DNA of 40,113 nucleotides from Rhodobiaceae bacterium (GTDB taxonomy: Bacteria; Pseudomonadota; Alphaproteobacteria; RS24): NCBI GenBank assembly GCA_024639515.1, contig JAHEIG010000002.1, positions 1-40,113 of the forward strand, read 5' to 3'. A program made the translations under genes and the position numbers. The notes under the pieces are model-generated. The model made no database searches. It was not told the origin of the DNA and saw only the letters and a list, made by a program, of their open reading frames with translations. Of this stretch, positions 1 to 9,124 are shown one piece after another; the stretch's first letter is position 1; each line of letters begins with the position of its first letter.

Positions 1-118
1 TGCCTGCACCTTACGATTTTACAGAGGTTAAGACTTGCGGCGTAGCGTCGCACAGATTAGGAAAAGGAACGCTAAGTGGCAAGCGTTGCGAATCTTAGGG
101 TTGTTTAACGGAGAGAAC

Positions 119-874
119 ATGTCAGGCACCGATACGGGGGCGAAAAACCCCATCATTCTCATACCTGCGCGCATGGCATCAATGCGATTGCCAAATAAGC
201 CAATGGCCTCAGTGGCTGGCCAGCCAATGATTGTGCAGGTCTGGAAACGGGCCATGGAAGCCGATTGCGCCCGTGTGGTGGTGGCCGCTGCCGAACAAGA
301 AATTGTCGAGGCGGTCAGCGATGCAGGCGGTGAAGCGATTTTAACCGACCCTGACTTGCCATCTGGCTCTGACCGTATCCATCAGGCGTTGATGCGAGTC
401 GACGGCGAAGGCGCGCATGACGCGATTATCAATTTGCAGGGCGATTTGCCCAATCTCGACCCCAAACATGTGCAAACCGTGCTGGATATTCTGCCCGGCT
501 TCCACATTTCCACTCTGGTGGCAGAAATCTCGTCGCCAGAAGAACGCGACAACCCGAATGTCGTGAAAGCGGTTCTTTCTATGGCCCCCGGGGCGACATC
601 TGGCCGGGCGCTATATTTCTCGCGCGCTGCTGTGCCAACTGGCGAGGGCGTGCATTATCACCATATTGGGATTTATGGCTATCAACGCTGGGCGTTGGAG
701 AAATTTGTCTCTTTGGCCCCCTCACCGCTGGAAAAACGCGAGCGCCTTGAGCAATTGCGGGCCTTGGAGGCGGGGATGAATATCTCAGCCGCATGTGTCG
801 AGACCGTGCCGGTCGGGGTCGATACACAAGCTGATCTAGAGCTTGCTGATCGTTTGTTAAGCGGTCAGAATTAG
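119..874 (+). CDS. kdsB: 3-deoxy-manno-octulosonate cytidylyltransferase (CMP-Kdo synthetase)
   Basis: Cytoplasmic enzyme that activates Kdo with CTP to give CMP-Kdo for the inner core of lipopolysaccharide, so the host is a Gram-negative that makes Kdo-type LPS. The nucleotide-binding start 'IPARMASMRLPNKP' is at the N-terminus, followed by 'PSGSDRI' and 'NLQGDLPNLDP', the alphaproteobacterial version of the QGDEP motif. The ORF track starts at 35, but the ATG at 119 preceded by GGAG (cggagagaacATG) gives 251 residues, close to the usual 245-255. pheA follows on the same strand after 45 nt. That pairing is common in alphaproteobacteria. Confidence 0.93.
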   Translation: MSGTDTGAKNPIILIPARMASMRLPNKPMASVAGQPMIVQVWKRAMEADCARVVVAAAEQEIVEAVSDAGGEAILTDPDLPSGSDRIHQALMRVDGEGAHDAIINLQGDLPNLDPKHVQTVLDILPGFHISTLVAEISSPEERDNPNVVKAVLSMAPGATSGRALYFSRAAVPTGEGVHYHHIGIYGYQRWALEKFVSLAPSPLEKRERLEQLRALEAGMNISAACVETVPVGVDTQADLELADRLLSGQN

Positions 875-919
875 CCGCGTCGAAGATTGTGAAGACTGTA
901 TAGAATAGGAATTTCATTG

Positions 920-1762
920 ATGGCGAAAATAGCATTTCAAGGCGAAGCGGGCGCCAATTCGCATATTGCCTGCCAACGGCTGTATCCCGATATGGAGGTG
1001 CTGCCCTGCGCGACCTTTGACGACGCTTTCACCCATTTGCGCGATGGCGATGTGTCGCTTGCCATGCTGCCAATTGAAAACACCGTTGCCGGACGGGTGG
1101 CAGATATTCACCGCCTGCTACCGGGCGGCGGGCTGTATATTATCGGCGAGTATTTCATGCGGATTAACCATTGTCTGCTGGCCCTGCCGGGCACTCAAGA
1201 GGCCGAGCTGACCCATGTGCACAGCCATGAAATGGCACTCGGTCAGTGCCGCAATGTGATTGCCGAGCTTGGCCTGACGCCGATGGTGGCGGCTGATACG
1301 GCCGGTGCGGCGCGCGATTTGGCGGCGGCGCAAACCACCCATCACAGTGCCATTGCCAGTGAATTGGCGGCCGAGATTTATGGCCTCGATGTGTTGCGCA
1401 AAAATATCGAAGACAGTAGTACCAACACCACCCGGTTTTTGGTGATGTCGGCCTCGCCCGATGACGCTGAGCCTGATGATGGCGATGTGATTACCAGTTT
1501 CATTTTCCGTGTGCGCAATGTGCCAGCCGCGCTGTACAAAGCCTTGGGCGGGTTCGCCACCAATAATGTCAATATGACCAAGCTTGAGAGCTATCAGCCA
1601 AATGGGTTTTTGGCGACCCAGTTCTATGCCGATATTGAAGGCCACCCGCAAAGCGAGCCAGTGCGCCTCGCACTTGAGGAATTGAATTTCTATTGCTCCG
1701 AAATGGATATTCTCGGCGTCTATAAAGCCGCCCCTGAACGGGCCGACTTGCAGGACAAATAA
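920..1762 (+). CDS. pheA: Prephenate dehydratase with C-terminal ACT domain
   Basis: Converts prephenate to phenylpyruvate in phenylalanine synthesis. This is the monofunctional form, without a chorismate mutase domain. The catalytic domain opens with 'AFQGEAGANSHIA' and ends with the conserved TRF signature in 'TNTTRFLVM'. A C-terminal ACT domain (about residues 190-270, 'NVPAALYKALGGF', 'NMTKLESYQ') would sense phenylalanine. ATG 920 is preferred over the TTG at 917 because AGGA lies about 9 nt upstream. Length is 280 residues, typical for the family. It ends convergently against nudC across a short hairpin. Confidence 0.93.
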   Translation: MAKIAFQGEAGANSHIACQRLYPDMEVLPCATFDDAFTHLRDGDVSLAMLPIENTVAGRVADIHRLLPGGGLYIIGEYFMRINHCLLALPGTQEAELTHVHSHEMALGQCRNVIAELGLTPMVAADTAGAARDLAAAQTTHHSAIASELAAEIYGLDVLRKNIEDSSTNTTRFLVMSASPDDAEPDDGDVITSFIFRVRNVPAALYKALGGFATNNVNMTKLESYQPNGFLATQFYADIEGHPQSEPVRLALEELNFYCSEMDILGVYKAAPERADLQDK

Positions 1763-1776
1763 GGCCTAGCGGCCTT
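1761..1776. terminator. Candidate bidirectional hairpin between pheA and nudC
   Basis: AAGGCC-tagc-GGCCTT forms a perfect 6-bp stem with a 4-nt loop exactly where two convergent genes meet. It overlaps the last codons of nudC. Only a short T run follows on either strand, so it is a weak intrinsic terminator candidate or a transcript-end stabiliser. Confidence 0.4.
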
Positions 1777-2707
1777 TACCGAAGGCTTTCATCAACTGAA
1801 AGGCAATGGCCATTTCTGGTGGCACGCCGAGCGGGCCATTGCCCGCCATGGAGCTTTGCACATCAGCCCGCGACACCCATTTGGCGTCTTCCAATTCATC
1901 GTCGCCCATATTGATTTCGCGGGTTTGCGCCTCGGCCATGCAGCCAATCATCAAAGAGCCGGGGAACGGCCATGGCTGGGTGCCGATATAGCTGACGCTG
2001 TTAATCTCGATACCGGCTTCTTCCATTAATTCACGCGCCACGGCTTCTTCAATGGTCTCGCCCGGCTCCATAAAACCGGCTAGGGCGGAAAACATATTTT
2101 CCGGCCAGCCCTTTTGCCGCCCAATCAGGCAGTCGTCGCCATGCGTCGCGAGCATAATCACCACCGGATCGGTGCGCGGGAAGTGCTCGCTCTGGCAAGC
2201 CCCGCAAATGCGCTTATAGCCGCCTTCTTTAATCTCGCTGGCTTGTCCGCATTGGGCGCAGAAACCGTGTCGCATGTTCCAATCGAGCATGCCTTTGGCT
2301 TGCGCCAGAATTGCCAGCTCAGTGCGTGGCATATCGCCAATGGCGGCCAATGCGCGCAAATCTTCAAACACGCCGAGACCTTTGAACGGGCCCATATCTT
2401 CAGGGTTGCTCATATGGCTGATATCGACCGCAAAAAGAGGTTTGCCGCGCCGGTTCAGCCCGAGAAACACGACCAGCGAATCGGGACGCAACTGATCGCC
2501 AAAGGCAGCGCGTGGCAACCAGCCGACATCGCGGCCTTCGCCCGGGGCGATTTCCGGCAAGACCAGCGGGGCGAGCCGCCACATCGGCACCAAAAGGGCG
2601 GTGTCGCTGGCGAATTGCCCGGCCAACCATTGTTCATCGCCGCGCAAATGACCGGCTCGGTCGAGCGGGTTATTGGCGAACATAATCGGATTTTCTGGCA
2701 AGGCCAT
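1766..2707 (-). CDS. nudC: NAD(+)/NADH pyrophosphatase, NudC-type Nudix hydrolase
   Basis: Hydrolyses NADH/NAD+ (and, in characterised members, the NAD cap on RNA) to NMN(H) and AMP. Three modules are visible: an N-terminal domain; a four-cysteine zinc ribbon (CAQC...CGAC); and the Nudix box 'GFMEPGETIEEAVAREL' continuing to MEEAGI. The Nudix box is followed by 'TQPWPFPGS', the NudC-specific SQPWPFPxS signature with S changed to T. The ATG at 2707 has AAGGAG 7-8 nt upstream and gives 313 residues; the 25-residue extension in the ORF track is rejected. It converges on pheA with 3 nt between stops. Confidence 0.93.
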   Translation of the reverse strand: MALPENPIMFANNPLDRAGHLRGDEQWLAGQFASDTALLVPMWRLAPLVLPEIAPGEGRDVGWLPRAAFGDQLRPDSLVVFLGLNRRGKPLFAVDISHMSNPEDMGPFKGLGVFEDLRALAAIGDMPRTELAILAQAKGMLDWNMRHGFCAQCGQASEIKEGGYKRICGACQSEHFPRTDPVVIMLATHGDDCLIGRQKGWPENMFSALAGFMEPGETIEEAVARELMEEAGIEINSVSYIGTQPWPFPGSLMIGCMAEAQTREINMGDDELEDAKWVSRADVQSSMAGNGPLGVPPEMAIAFQLMKAFGKGR

Positions 2708-2865
2708 GATGGTCTCCTTCAAGGCGGGGGAATATGAGTACAAAATGGCTCTAAATCTGCCACGGGCAATGCAAACGGGCAAGCGATAGCGATAAATTCC
2801 TCACTTTAGTCACAAACATCTGTCGACAAAGCAGATAAGGGGCTGTCGTCGTCGCCTCTGTCTGT

Positions 2866-2871
2866 TATATT
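2866..2871 (+). promoter_or_regulatory. Candidate -10 element for the SRP RNA gene
   Basis: TATATT ends 6 nt before the predicted 5' end of the RNA, the right spacing for a transcription start. The -35 position 17 nt upstream reads CTGTCG and is weak. Confidence 0.35.
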
Positions 2872-2875
2872 GGCG

Positions 2876-2975
2876 TTGGGAGATTGGCGGCAGACGTATC
2901 CCTCGCCAACCGGGTCAGGTCCGGAAGGAAGCAGCCCTAACGAGGTCGGTGCGGGTTGCCTGTCCAGTCTCCCAC
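2876..2975 (+). ncRNA. ffs: 4.5S signal recognition particle RNA (small bacterial type)
   Basis: RNA scaffold of the SRP; it binds Ffh and targets nascent membrane proteins. The near-invariant core 'gtcaggtccggaaggaagca' and the following 'gccctaacgag' are present. The ends pair: gggagattgg at 2878 with ccagtctccc at 2964-2973, closing one long hairpin of about 96-100 nt. It sits directly upstream of dnaX, a common alphaproteobacterial arrangement. The exact ends are approximate. It also shows that the dnaX ORF start at 2956 in the track is wrong, since that lies inside this RNA. Confidence 0.95.
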
Positions 2976-3042
2976 CTTCACGCCAGCGCGCAAGCAGGGC
3001 GCGTGTTCGACAGCGCGTAGTAATAGGGAACCGCGAGCCACG

Positions 3043-4956
3043 ATGACTTCTGAAGATGACAAGCAGGCTTTGGCCGATGAGGGACCGCAAATCAGCGACG
3101 ACGCGCCCGGTTTCGACATGCTTGCTGATGCTGATGAAGAAAACCATGTCGCCGCCAGGCAGAGTTATCAGGTACTGGCGCGCAAATATCGGCCGCGCAA
3201 TTTTGACGATTTAATTGGCCAAGAGGCCATGGTGCAAACGCTGACCAATGCGTTTGATTCGGGACGGGTGGCGCATGCCTTTATGCTGACCGGAGTGCGC
3301 GGGGTCGGTAAAACCACCACGGCGCGTATTTTGGCGCGGGCGCTGAATTATCACACCGCCGACAATGACGCCCCATCGATGGATTTGTCGAGCATGGGCA
3401 CGCATTGCGAAGCGATTATGCAAGGCACTCATGTCGATGTCATTGAGATGGATGCGGCCTCGCGCACTGGCATTGGTGATATCCGTGAGATTATCGAGAA
3501 TGTCCGCTATATGCCGTCGTCGGGACGCTATAAAATCTATATTATTGACGAAGTGCATATGCTCTCCAAAGCGGCCTTTAACGGCCTGCTGAAAACGCTG
3601 GAGGAGCCGCCGGAACACGTCAAATTCATTTTCGCGACAACCGAAATCCGGCAAGTGCCGGTGACTGTGCTGTCGCGCTGTCAGCGTTTTGATTTGCGCC
3701 GTCTGGGGCCGGATGACACGCATAAATTGCTCGATAAAGTTTGCGCCGCAGAAGCGGTGAGCGTGCCCGAAGATGCACTAACGCTGATTGCCCGCGCTGC
3801 CGATGGCTCGGCCCGTGATGCGCTGTCGCTGCTCGATCGGGCGCTGGCCCATATCGACCCCGCGCAAGGCAATAGTGACGGGCTAACCGCCGACACTATG
3901 CGCTCCCTCTTGGGGCTGGCCGATAGAGGCCGGGTGTTTGATTTGTTCGACATGATGATGAGCGGGCAAGTGCCCGAAGCGCTGGCTGAGTTTGAAGCGC
4001 AATATAATATGGGCGCCGATCCGGCGATTATTCTGGCCGATTTGGCCGAGCTGACGCATTGGCTGACGCGGTTAAAATTCGTTGAAGCGGCGGGCGATGA
4101 TGTGACCTTCTCGCAAGCCCTGCGCACGCGTGGCCAACAAGCCGCCGAAACGCTGTCGACGCGGGTTTTGTCGCGGGCCTGGCAGGTGCTGTTGCAAGGC
4201 CTTGACGAAACCCTGCGGGCCGGCAATCCACGCGCGGCGGCGGAAATGGTGCTCATACGCATGGCGCATTTGGCCGATGCGCCAACGCCTGAAGAATTGA
4301 TGAAACAATTGGAAACCGCACCGGCGGGCACCCCGAGTGTTGCACCGGCGGCATCTGCGCCAGCAACTGGCGCGCCGCAGGCGTCTGCCGCGCCGAGTGG
4401 CGCATTTGCTGATACGCCGCAAACCACGGCATCTGCCGGACAGCCAGAAACCGCGCAATTGCAACAACCCATCCCGCAACAGACGACGGATTTCCATCCG
4501 TCGACCTTGCAGAACTTTGCGGCTTTGGTTGAGCTGGTCGGTGACAAGCGCGACCTCGGTTTGAAACACGCCCTGGAAAACAATGTGCATTTGGTTAAAT
4601 TCGAACCGGCCCATGGCGAGCGGGCCGGACGCATCGAATTTCGTCTGGTCGAAGGGCGCGATAATATCGCCCAAGAACTGACCCGCAAATTGCGCGCTTG
4701 GACAGGCCAAACATGGGTCATCACCCTATCTAGCGAAAAAGGCCAAGAAACCCTTAGCAATGTACGCCAATCGGAGGCTGAACGCCGCCATGACGCAGCG
4801 CTGCAAGATAAAAATGTGAAAGCGGCGTTGGATGTCTTCCCCGGCGCGCAAATTATTTCCGTCACCGATTTCTCGGGCGCGTTTTCTGATACGCTGGCCC
4901 CGAGCGACGCCGATGGCGACATCACACCAGACACCGCCTCAGATGAGGATGCGTAA
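3043..4956 (+). CDS. dnaX: DNA polymerase III subunit tau/gamma
   Basis: Clamp-loader ATPase of the replisome. Walker A '[13 protein letters not shown]', Walker B 'DEVHML' and a sensor-type '[11 protein letters not shown]' are visible. The AAA+ region is followed by domain III, an Ala/Pro/Gln-rich linker (about residues 430-490) and a C-terminal tau-type domain. The zinc module, four cysteines in E. coli, keeps only one Cys ('MGTHCEAI'). I recall similar loss in other alphaproteobacteria. ATG 3043 gives 637 residues and starts after the SRP RNA. I see no A-rich slippery heptamer for programmed frameshifting; in Caulobacter the short form arises by proteolysis. recR follows after 5 nt. Confidence 0.94.
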   Translation: MTSEDDKQALADEGPQISDDAPGFDMLADADEENHVAARQSYQVLARKYRPRNFDDLIGQEAMVQTLTNAFDSGRVAHAFMLTGVRGVGKTTTARILARALNYHTADNDAPSMDLSSMGTHCEAIMQGTHVDVIEMDAASRTGIGDIREIIENVRYMPSSGRYKIYIIDEVHMLSKAAFNGLLKTLEEPPEHVKFIFATTEIRQVPVTVLSRCQRFDLRRLGPDDTHKLLDKVCAAEAVSVPEDALTLIARAADGSARDALSLLDRALAHIDPAQGNSDGLTADTMRSLLGLADRGRVFDLFDMMMSGQVPEALAEFEAQYNMGADPAIILADLAELTHWLTRLKFVEAAGDDVTFSQALRTRGQQAAETLSTRVLSRAWQVLLQGLDETLRAGNPRAAAEMVLIRMAHLADAPTPEELMKQLETAPAGTPSVAPAASAPATGAPQASAAPSGAFADTPQTTASAGQPETAQLQQPIPQQTTDFHPSTLQNFAALVELVGDKRDLGLKHALENNVHLVKFEPAHGERAGRIEFRLVEGRDNIAQELTRKLRAWTGQTWVITLSSEKGQETLSNVRQSEAERRHDAALQDKNVKAALDVFPGAQIISVTDFSGAFSDTLAPSDADGDITPDTASDEDA

Positions 4957-4961
4957 GCCCG

Positions 4962-5549
4962 ATGGCCGGTCAGGAAATCGAAGATCTGGTTAAATATCTG
5001 GCTCGCCTGCCCGGCTTGGGGCCACGCTCGGCACGCCGTGCCGTCTTGCAATTAATGCGCAAGCGCGAAAGCCTGCTCAATCCGCTCTCAGAGGCGCTGC
5101 AAGTGGCGCGCGATAAAATTTTGACCTGCAGCTCATGCGGTAATATCGACACTATGGACCCGTGCACCATTTGCGCCGACCCGCGTCGCGATAATAATGT
5201 GATTTGCGTGGTCGAGGATGTCGGTGATTTATGGGCACTCGAACGCGCCCAAGCGATGAAAGGCCGCTACCATGTGCTGGGCGGCACTCTGTCGGCGTTG
5301 GACGGCGTCGGGCCGGAAGATTTGAACCTCGCATCCTTGCGCGCGCGCTGTGCCGCGCCTGAGGTGACAGAGATTATCCTCGCCAATAATGCCACGGTCG
5401 AGGGGCAAACCACGGCGCATTACATTGTCGACATGCTCGACGATGGTGCGCTGAAAGTGACGCGACTGGCGCATGGCGTGCCAGTTGGCGGCGAGCTGGA
5501 TTATCTTGATGACGGGACGTTGGTGGCGGCGATGAAATCGCGCAGCTAG
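4962..5549 (+). CDS. recR: Recombination mediator RecR
   Basis: RecFOR-pathway protein that helps load RecA at single-strand gaps. The N-terminal helix-hairpin-helix '[13 protein letters not shown]' is followed by a C4 zinc finger (Cys56, 59, 68, 71), then a Toprim domain starting '[15 protein letters not shown]'. Length 195 is normal. It starts 5 nt after dnaX, so co-transcription is likely. The ybaB/ebfC gene that often lies between dnaX and recR is absent here. The stop codon overlaps the stop of convergent rmuC. Confidence 0.95.
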   Translation: MAGQEIEDLVKYLARLPGLGPRSARRAVLQLMRKRESLLNPLSEALQVARDKILTCSSCGNIDTMDPCTICADPRRDNNVICVVEDVGDLWALERAQAMKGRYHVLGGTLSALDGVGPEDLNLASLRARCAAPEVTEIILANNATVEGQTTAHYIVDMLDDGALKVTRLAHGVPVGGELDYLDDGTLVAAMKSRS

Positions 5550-6664
5550 CTTTGCTCGTCGAGCAGTGACGGCGATGGTTTATCCTCAACTTCGAGACTG
5601 GTGATTTTATCGCCGCGACTGGTGATTTTACGGGTCGAGGTCTCGATCGACTCAATATCCTTATTGGCCTGTTCAAAATGCGTGCGTAATTTATCGACGC
5701 GGTCATTCAGGCGGCCCACATCATCCAATAAAAGATGCACTTCTTTTTGAATCAAGCCAGCTTGCTCGCGCATTTTCACATCGCGCATAATCGCCCGCAC
5801 CGTGTTGAGGGTCAGCGACATGGTATTTGGCGACACCGGATAAACCCGCAAGGCGCGGCATTTATCAACCACATCGGGCAGGCGCAAATGCAGTTCTGAG
5901 AAAATACTTTCCGATGGCAGAAACATCAGCGCCGCATCAGCGGTTTCGCCGGGCAGAATATATTTATCGGAAATATCGGTGGCGTGTTTCAGCGTATCGG
6001 CTTTCATCTGCGTCAGCGCGGCGCGTGTGTCGGCTTCATTTTCTGCGGCCCGCAATTTCTGATACGCCTCCAGCGGAAACTTGCTGTCAATCACCACCGG
6101 CCCGGGCGGGTTGGGCAGATTAATCAGGCAGTCAGCCCGCTTGCCATTGGATAGCGTATGCTGGAATTGATAGGCGCTCTCGGGCAGGCCGTCGGACACA
6201 ATATCGGCCAGTTGCGCTTCGCCAAACGCCCCTCGCGCTTGTTTATTGTCGAGAACATGCTGAAGCTCCACCACTTGACCGGATAGGGCGGTAATTTCTT
6301 TCTGCGCTTTGTCGATAACTTGCAGGCGCTCGCCCAAATCGCCGAGCGAGCGGGTGGTTTTCTCGCGGCTTTCTTTCAAATTTTCATTCACTGTTTTGAA
6401 CACATTGCCTAATTGCTCGCTCATTGTGCGGCTCAACTCGCCTTTGGCGGTTTCCTGCAATTCGGCCAAATGCGTCAGGCGGCCGCTTAACTCGCTTTGT
6501 TGCTGCCGCATCATGTCCAGCATATGCGCCATATTTTGGCGTTCCGCCGCCTCTTGCGCTTGATGGTGCGGGTCGCGGGCGGGGGGTTTCTGCCGCATCA
6601 GCAAATACACCAGCGCCGCGAAAAACACCGCCAGCATAATCAATAAAAGGGTCACCGTATCCAT
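5546..6664 (-). CDS. rmuC: DNA recombination protein RmuC homologue
   Basis: RmuC-family protein, thought to limit inversions at short inverted repeats; a nuclease-like fold has been proposed for the family. An N-terminal membrane anchor (about residues 4-22, '[19 protein letters not shown]') is followed by a long coiled coil (about 30-130) and the conserved RmuC domain with '[14 protein letters not shown]' and '[11 protein letters not shown]'. The C-terminus is again coiled-coil. Length 372 is typical. It is convergent with recR and shares 4 nt with it. Confidence 0.9.
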   Translation of the reverse strand: MDTVTLLLIMLAVFFAALVYLLMRQKPPARDPHHQAQEAAERQNMAHMLDMMRQQQSELSGRLTHLAELQETAKGELSRTMSEQLGNVFKTVNENLKESREKTTRSLGDLGERLQVIDKAQKEITALSGQVVELQHVLDNKQARGAFGEAQLADIVSDGLPESAYQFQHTLSNGKRADCLINLPNPPGPVVIDSKFPLEAYQKLRAAENEADTRAALTQMKADTLKHATDISDKYILPGETADAALMFLPSESIFSELHLRLPDVVDKCRALRVYPVSPNTMSLTLNTVRAIMRDVKMREQAGLIQKEVHLLLDDVGRLNDRVDKLRTHFEQANKDIESIETSTRKITSRGDKITSLEVEDKPSPSLLDEQS

Positions 6665-6677
6665 CGTCTGACTCTAT

Positions 6678-6706
6678 CCGATTCGTGGCCGATTCGTGGC
6701 CGATTC
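6678..6706. repeat. 11-bp tandem repeat, about 2.6 copies
   Basis: ccgattcgtgg occurs twice head-to-tail, followed by a partial third copy ccgattc, in the divergent spacer between rmuC and def. Function unknown; it may be simple replication slippage. Confidence 0.7.
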
Positions 6707-6835
6707 AGGCAGGCAATGATGGCCCTGCCGGGCCGGTTGCCGAGCAAAATATACCCGACGATAAGCGGCGCAAAAGCGCGCCCAACGCCCGACGCGCCCC
6801 TTGACGCTGGCCAGTGCAGGGCTTATTTCAAGGTT

Positions 6836-7429
6836 ATGACAGTGCGTGCCATAATCGAAGTGCCGGATGAACGGCTAAAGACCATCTCGACCCCCGTCGA
6901 CGCGGTGACCGATGACACGCGGGCGCTGATGGATGACATGGTCGACACAATGTATGCCGCCAATGGCATTGGCCTGGCGGCCATTCAAGTTGGTGTCAGC
7001 CAACGCATTGTGGTGATGGATATTTCACCGTCTGAGGAAGAAGTGGCAGACGGCGATGCCTCTGGCGATGACGCACCGTCGCGAGAAGACCGCTATGATT
7101 TAGACGGTTTGGAAGAAGAAAAACTGCGTTATTTCGTCAATCCGGAAATCACTTGGGTGTCAGATGAAATGGCCAATTATCAAGAAGGCTGTTTATCGGT
7201 GCCGGGGTTTTACGACGATGTCGAACGCCCTGCCCAATGCCGCGTGAAATTTCTCGATTATCACGGCGTCGAACAAGAAATCGACTGCGACGGCCTGCTC
7301 GCGACCTGTATTCAACACGAGCTTGATCACCTCAATGGCATTGTGTTTTTAGATCATCTGTCGCGCCTCAAGCGGCAAATGATTTTGAAAAAAATCCGCA
7401 AAGCCAGCCGCGACGCTGAAGTCGCCTGA
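6836..7429 (+). CDS. def: Peptide deformylase
   Basis: Metalloenzyme that removes the N-formyl group from new polypeptides. All three motifs are present: 'GIGLAAIQVG', 'EGCLSVPG' (metal Cys) and 'QHELDHLNG' (metal His residues and catalytic Glu). The start at 6836 gives 197 residues; the upstream extension in the ORF track is Pro/Arg-rich and unlike the family. It is longer than usual because of a strongly acidic insertion of about 28 residues after 'VVMDIS' (EEEVADGD...DGLEEE). It heads def-fmt-truA; fmt starts 7 nt downstream. Confidence 0.93.
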   Translation: MTVRAIIEVPDERLKTISTPVDAVTDDTRALMDDMVDTMYAANGIGLAAIQVGVSQRIVVMDISPSEEEVADGDASGDDAPSREDRYDLDGLEEEKLRYFVNPEITWVSDEMANYQEGCLSVPGFYDDVERPAQCRVKFLDYHGVEQEIDCDGLLATCIQHELDHLNGIVFLDHLSRLKRQMILKKIRKASRDAEVA

Positions 7430-7436
7430 GCCTCTG

Positions 7437-8363
7437 ATGTCTTTGCGTATTGTTTTCATGGGAACGCCGGACTTCGCTGTTCCCGCCCTTCAAACGCTGA
7501 TTGAAGCCGGCCACGAGATTGTCGCCGTCTATACCCGCCCGCCTGCCAAATCGGGGCGCGGCATGAAACTCACCGCCTCACCGGTGCAGCAATGCGCCGA
7601 TACCACCGGTATTGCCGTGCACACCCCGACCAGCCTGAAGTCTGACGATGATTTGGCGCAATTCAAAGCCTATGCCCCGGATTTGGCGGTGGTGGTCGCC
7701 TATGGGATGATTTTGCCGCAAAGCTGGCTCGACACACCAGCACTGGGCTGCTGGAATATTCATGCCTCGCTATTGCCGCGTTGGCGCGGGGCGGCACCGA
7801 TTCAACGCGCCATCATGGCAGGCGACGCGCAAACCGGCGTGGCAATCATGCAAATGCAGGCCGGTCTTGATACCGGCCCCGTCCTGCTCAGCCAGTCTCT
7901 GGATATCGCCGCCGATGACACGGCGCAGACATTGCACGACCGTTTGTCTGTGCTCGGCGGTCAGGCATTGCACGCGGCGGTGGCCCAAGCGGGTCAGTTG
8001 ACGGCGGTGGCGCAAGCCGAAGATGGCATCACCTATGCTGAGAAAATTGATAAGGCCGAAGCGCGGATTGACTGGAAGCGACCGGCGGCCACGCTCGATG
8101 CGCATATTCGCGGGCTGTCGCCATTTCCCGGCGCCTGGTTTGATGTCGATGGGGTGCGGGTCAAAATTCTGCAAGCCCGCCCTGTGGCGCAAAACGGCCC
8201 CGCCGGTGAGGTGGCCGATGGCGCGGTGATTTATTGCGGCGACGGGGCGCTGCAACTGGTGCGGGTGCAACGGGCCGGCAAAGCGGCGATGTCGGCGGAC
8301 GAATTTATCCGTGGTGGCGTGCTGCAAACCGGACAGGTTTTGACCTCTGACGAGGCCTCGTGA
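7437..8363 (+). CDS. fmt: Methionyl-tRNA formyltransferase
   Basis: Formylates Met-tRNAfMet with 10-formyl-THF, the reaction whose product Def later reverses on protein, hence the conserved def-fmt pairing. The N-terminal formyltransferase domain starts 'RIVFMGTPDFAVPAL', has the tRNA-binding loop region near 'KSGRGMKL' and the catalytic signature 'NIHASLLPRWRGAAPIQRA'. A C-terminal OB-like tRNA-binding domain follows. Length 308. Its TGA overlaps the truA start. Confidence 0.95.
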   Translation: MSLRIVFMGTPDFAVPALQTLIEAGHEIVAVYTRPPAKSGRGMKLTASPVQQCADTTGIAVHTPTSLKSDDDLAQFKAYAPDLAVVVAYGMILPQSWLDTPALGCWNIHASLLPRWRGAAPIQRAIMAGDAQTGVAIMQMQAGLDTGPVLLSQSLDIAADDTAQTLHDRLSVLGGQALHAAVAQAGQLTAVAQAEDGITYAEKIDKAEARIDWKRPAATLDAHIRGLSPFPGAWFDVDGVRVKILQARPVAQNGPAGEVADGAVIYCGDGALQLVRVQRAGKAAMSADEFIRGGVLQTGQVLTSDEAS

Positions 8364-9124
8364 TGCGCTATCGCTTGACCATAGAATATGACGGCAGCCC
8401 GTTTATCGGCTGGCAGAGCCAAGCCGATGGCGGCGGCGTGCAAGACGCTTTGGTGCGGGCGATTAAGAATTTTTGCGATGAGGAAGTCACGGTTTTCGGC
8501 GCCGGCCGCACGGATACTGGTGTGCATGCGCGCGGACAAGTGGCACATATCGACCTGCACTCGGCGCCACGGGCCGACAAATTGCGCGACGCGGTGAATT
8601 ATCATCTGAAACCGCTGCCAGTGGCGGTGCTCGACGCGGTTCCGGCGCGCGATGATTTCGACGCCCGTTTCACCGCCCTTGCGCGGCATTATGAATACCG
8701 CATCATCCCGCGCCGCGCCCCGTTGACGCTGGATAAGGCGCACGCCTGGTGGGTGCCGCGCCCGCTTGATATTGACGCCATGGACAGCGCCGCCAAGCAG
8801 CTGCTTGGGCGACATGATTTCACGACCTTTCGCTCGACCCAGTGTCAGGCCGCCTCACCGGTGCGCACGCTGAGCCAGCTTGATGTTTATGGCCAAGGCG
8901 ATGCGATTATTATCCGCACCTCGTCGCGCTCGTTTTTGCACAATCAAGTGCGCTCGCTGGCCGGTAGTTTGCGGATGGTCGGGGAGGGCAAATGGAGCGC
9001 CCAAGATTTGCGTGATGCGCTGGACGCGCGCGACCGCGCGGCGTGTGCCACCGTCGCCCCGTCCTGCGGCTTGACGCTGATGCAGGTCGATTATCCTGAA
9101 GATGTTTTGGCACCGCCTGTTTAG
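8363..9124 (+). CDS. truA: tRNA pseudouridine(38-40) synthase TruA
   Basis: Makes pseudouridine at positions 38-40 of the tRNA anticodon arm. The catalytic Asp is in '[17 protein letters not shown]'; '[15 protein letters not shown]' is the conserved C-terminal motif. ATG 8363 overlaps the fmt stop (TGATG), which indicates translational coupling; a GTG at 8360 is the alternative. 253 residues, normal length. The 3' end overlaps convergent dapE by 4 nt. Confidence 0.94.
   Translation: MRYRLTIEYDGSPFIGWQSQADGGGVQDALVRAIKNFCDEEVTVFGAGRTDTGVHARGQVAHIDLHSAPRADKLRDAVNYHLKPLPVAVLDAVPARDDFDARFTALARHYEYRIIPRRAPLTLDKAHAWWVPRPLDIDAMDSAAKQLLGRHDFTTFRSTQCQAASPVRTLSQLDVYGQGDAIIIRTSSRSFLHNQVRSLAGSLRMVGEGKWSAQDLRDALDARDRAACATVAPSCGLTLMQVDYPEDVLAPPV

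Noticed and set aside
2956-3042. Upstream extension of the dnaX ORF to 2956
   Set aside because: It begins inside the SRP RNA, and the encoded residues are unlike DnaX N-termini; the ATG at 3043 is in frame and plausible.
4200-4500. Programmed frameshift in dnaX to make gamma
   Set aside because: No A AAA AAG-type slippery heptamer with a downstream hairpin was found.
3681-5051. 456-residue minus-strand ORF opposite dnaX
   Set aside because: Ser/Ala/Arg-rich low-complexity translation that mirrors dnaX codon bias; a shadow ORF.
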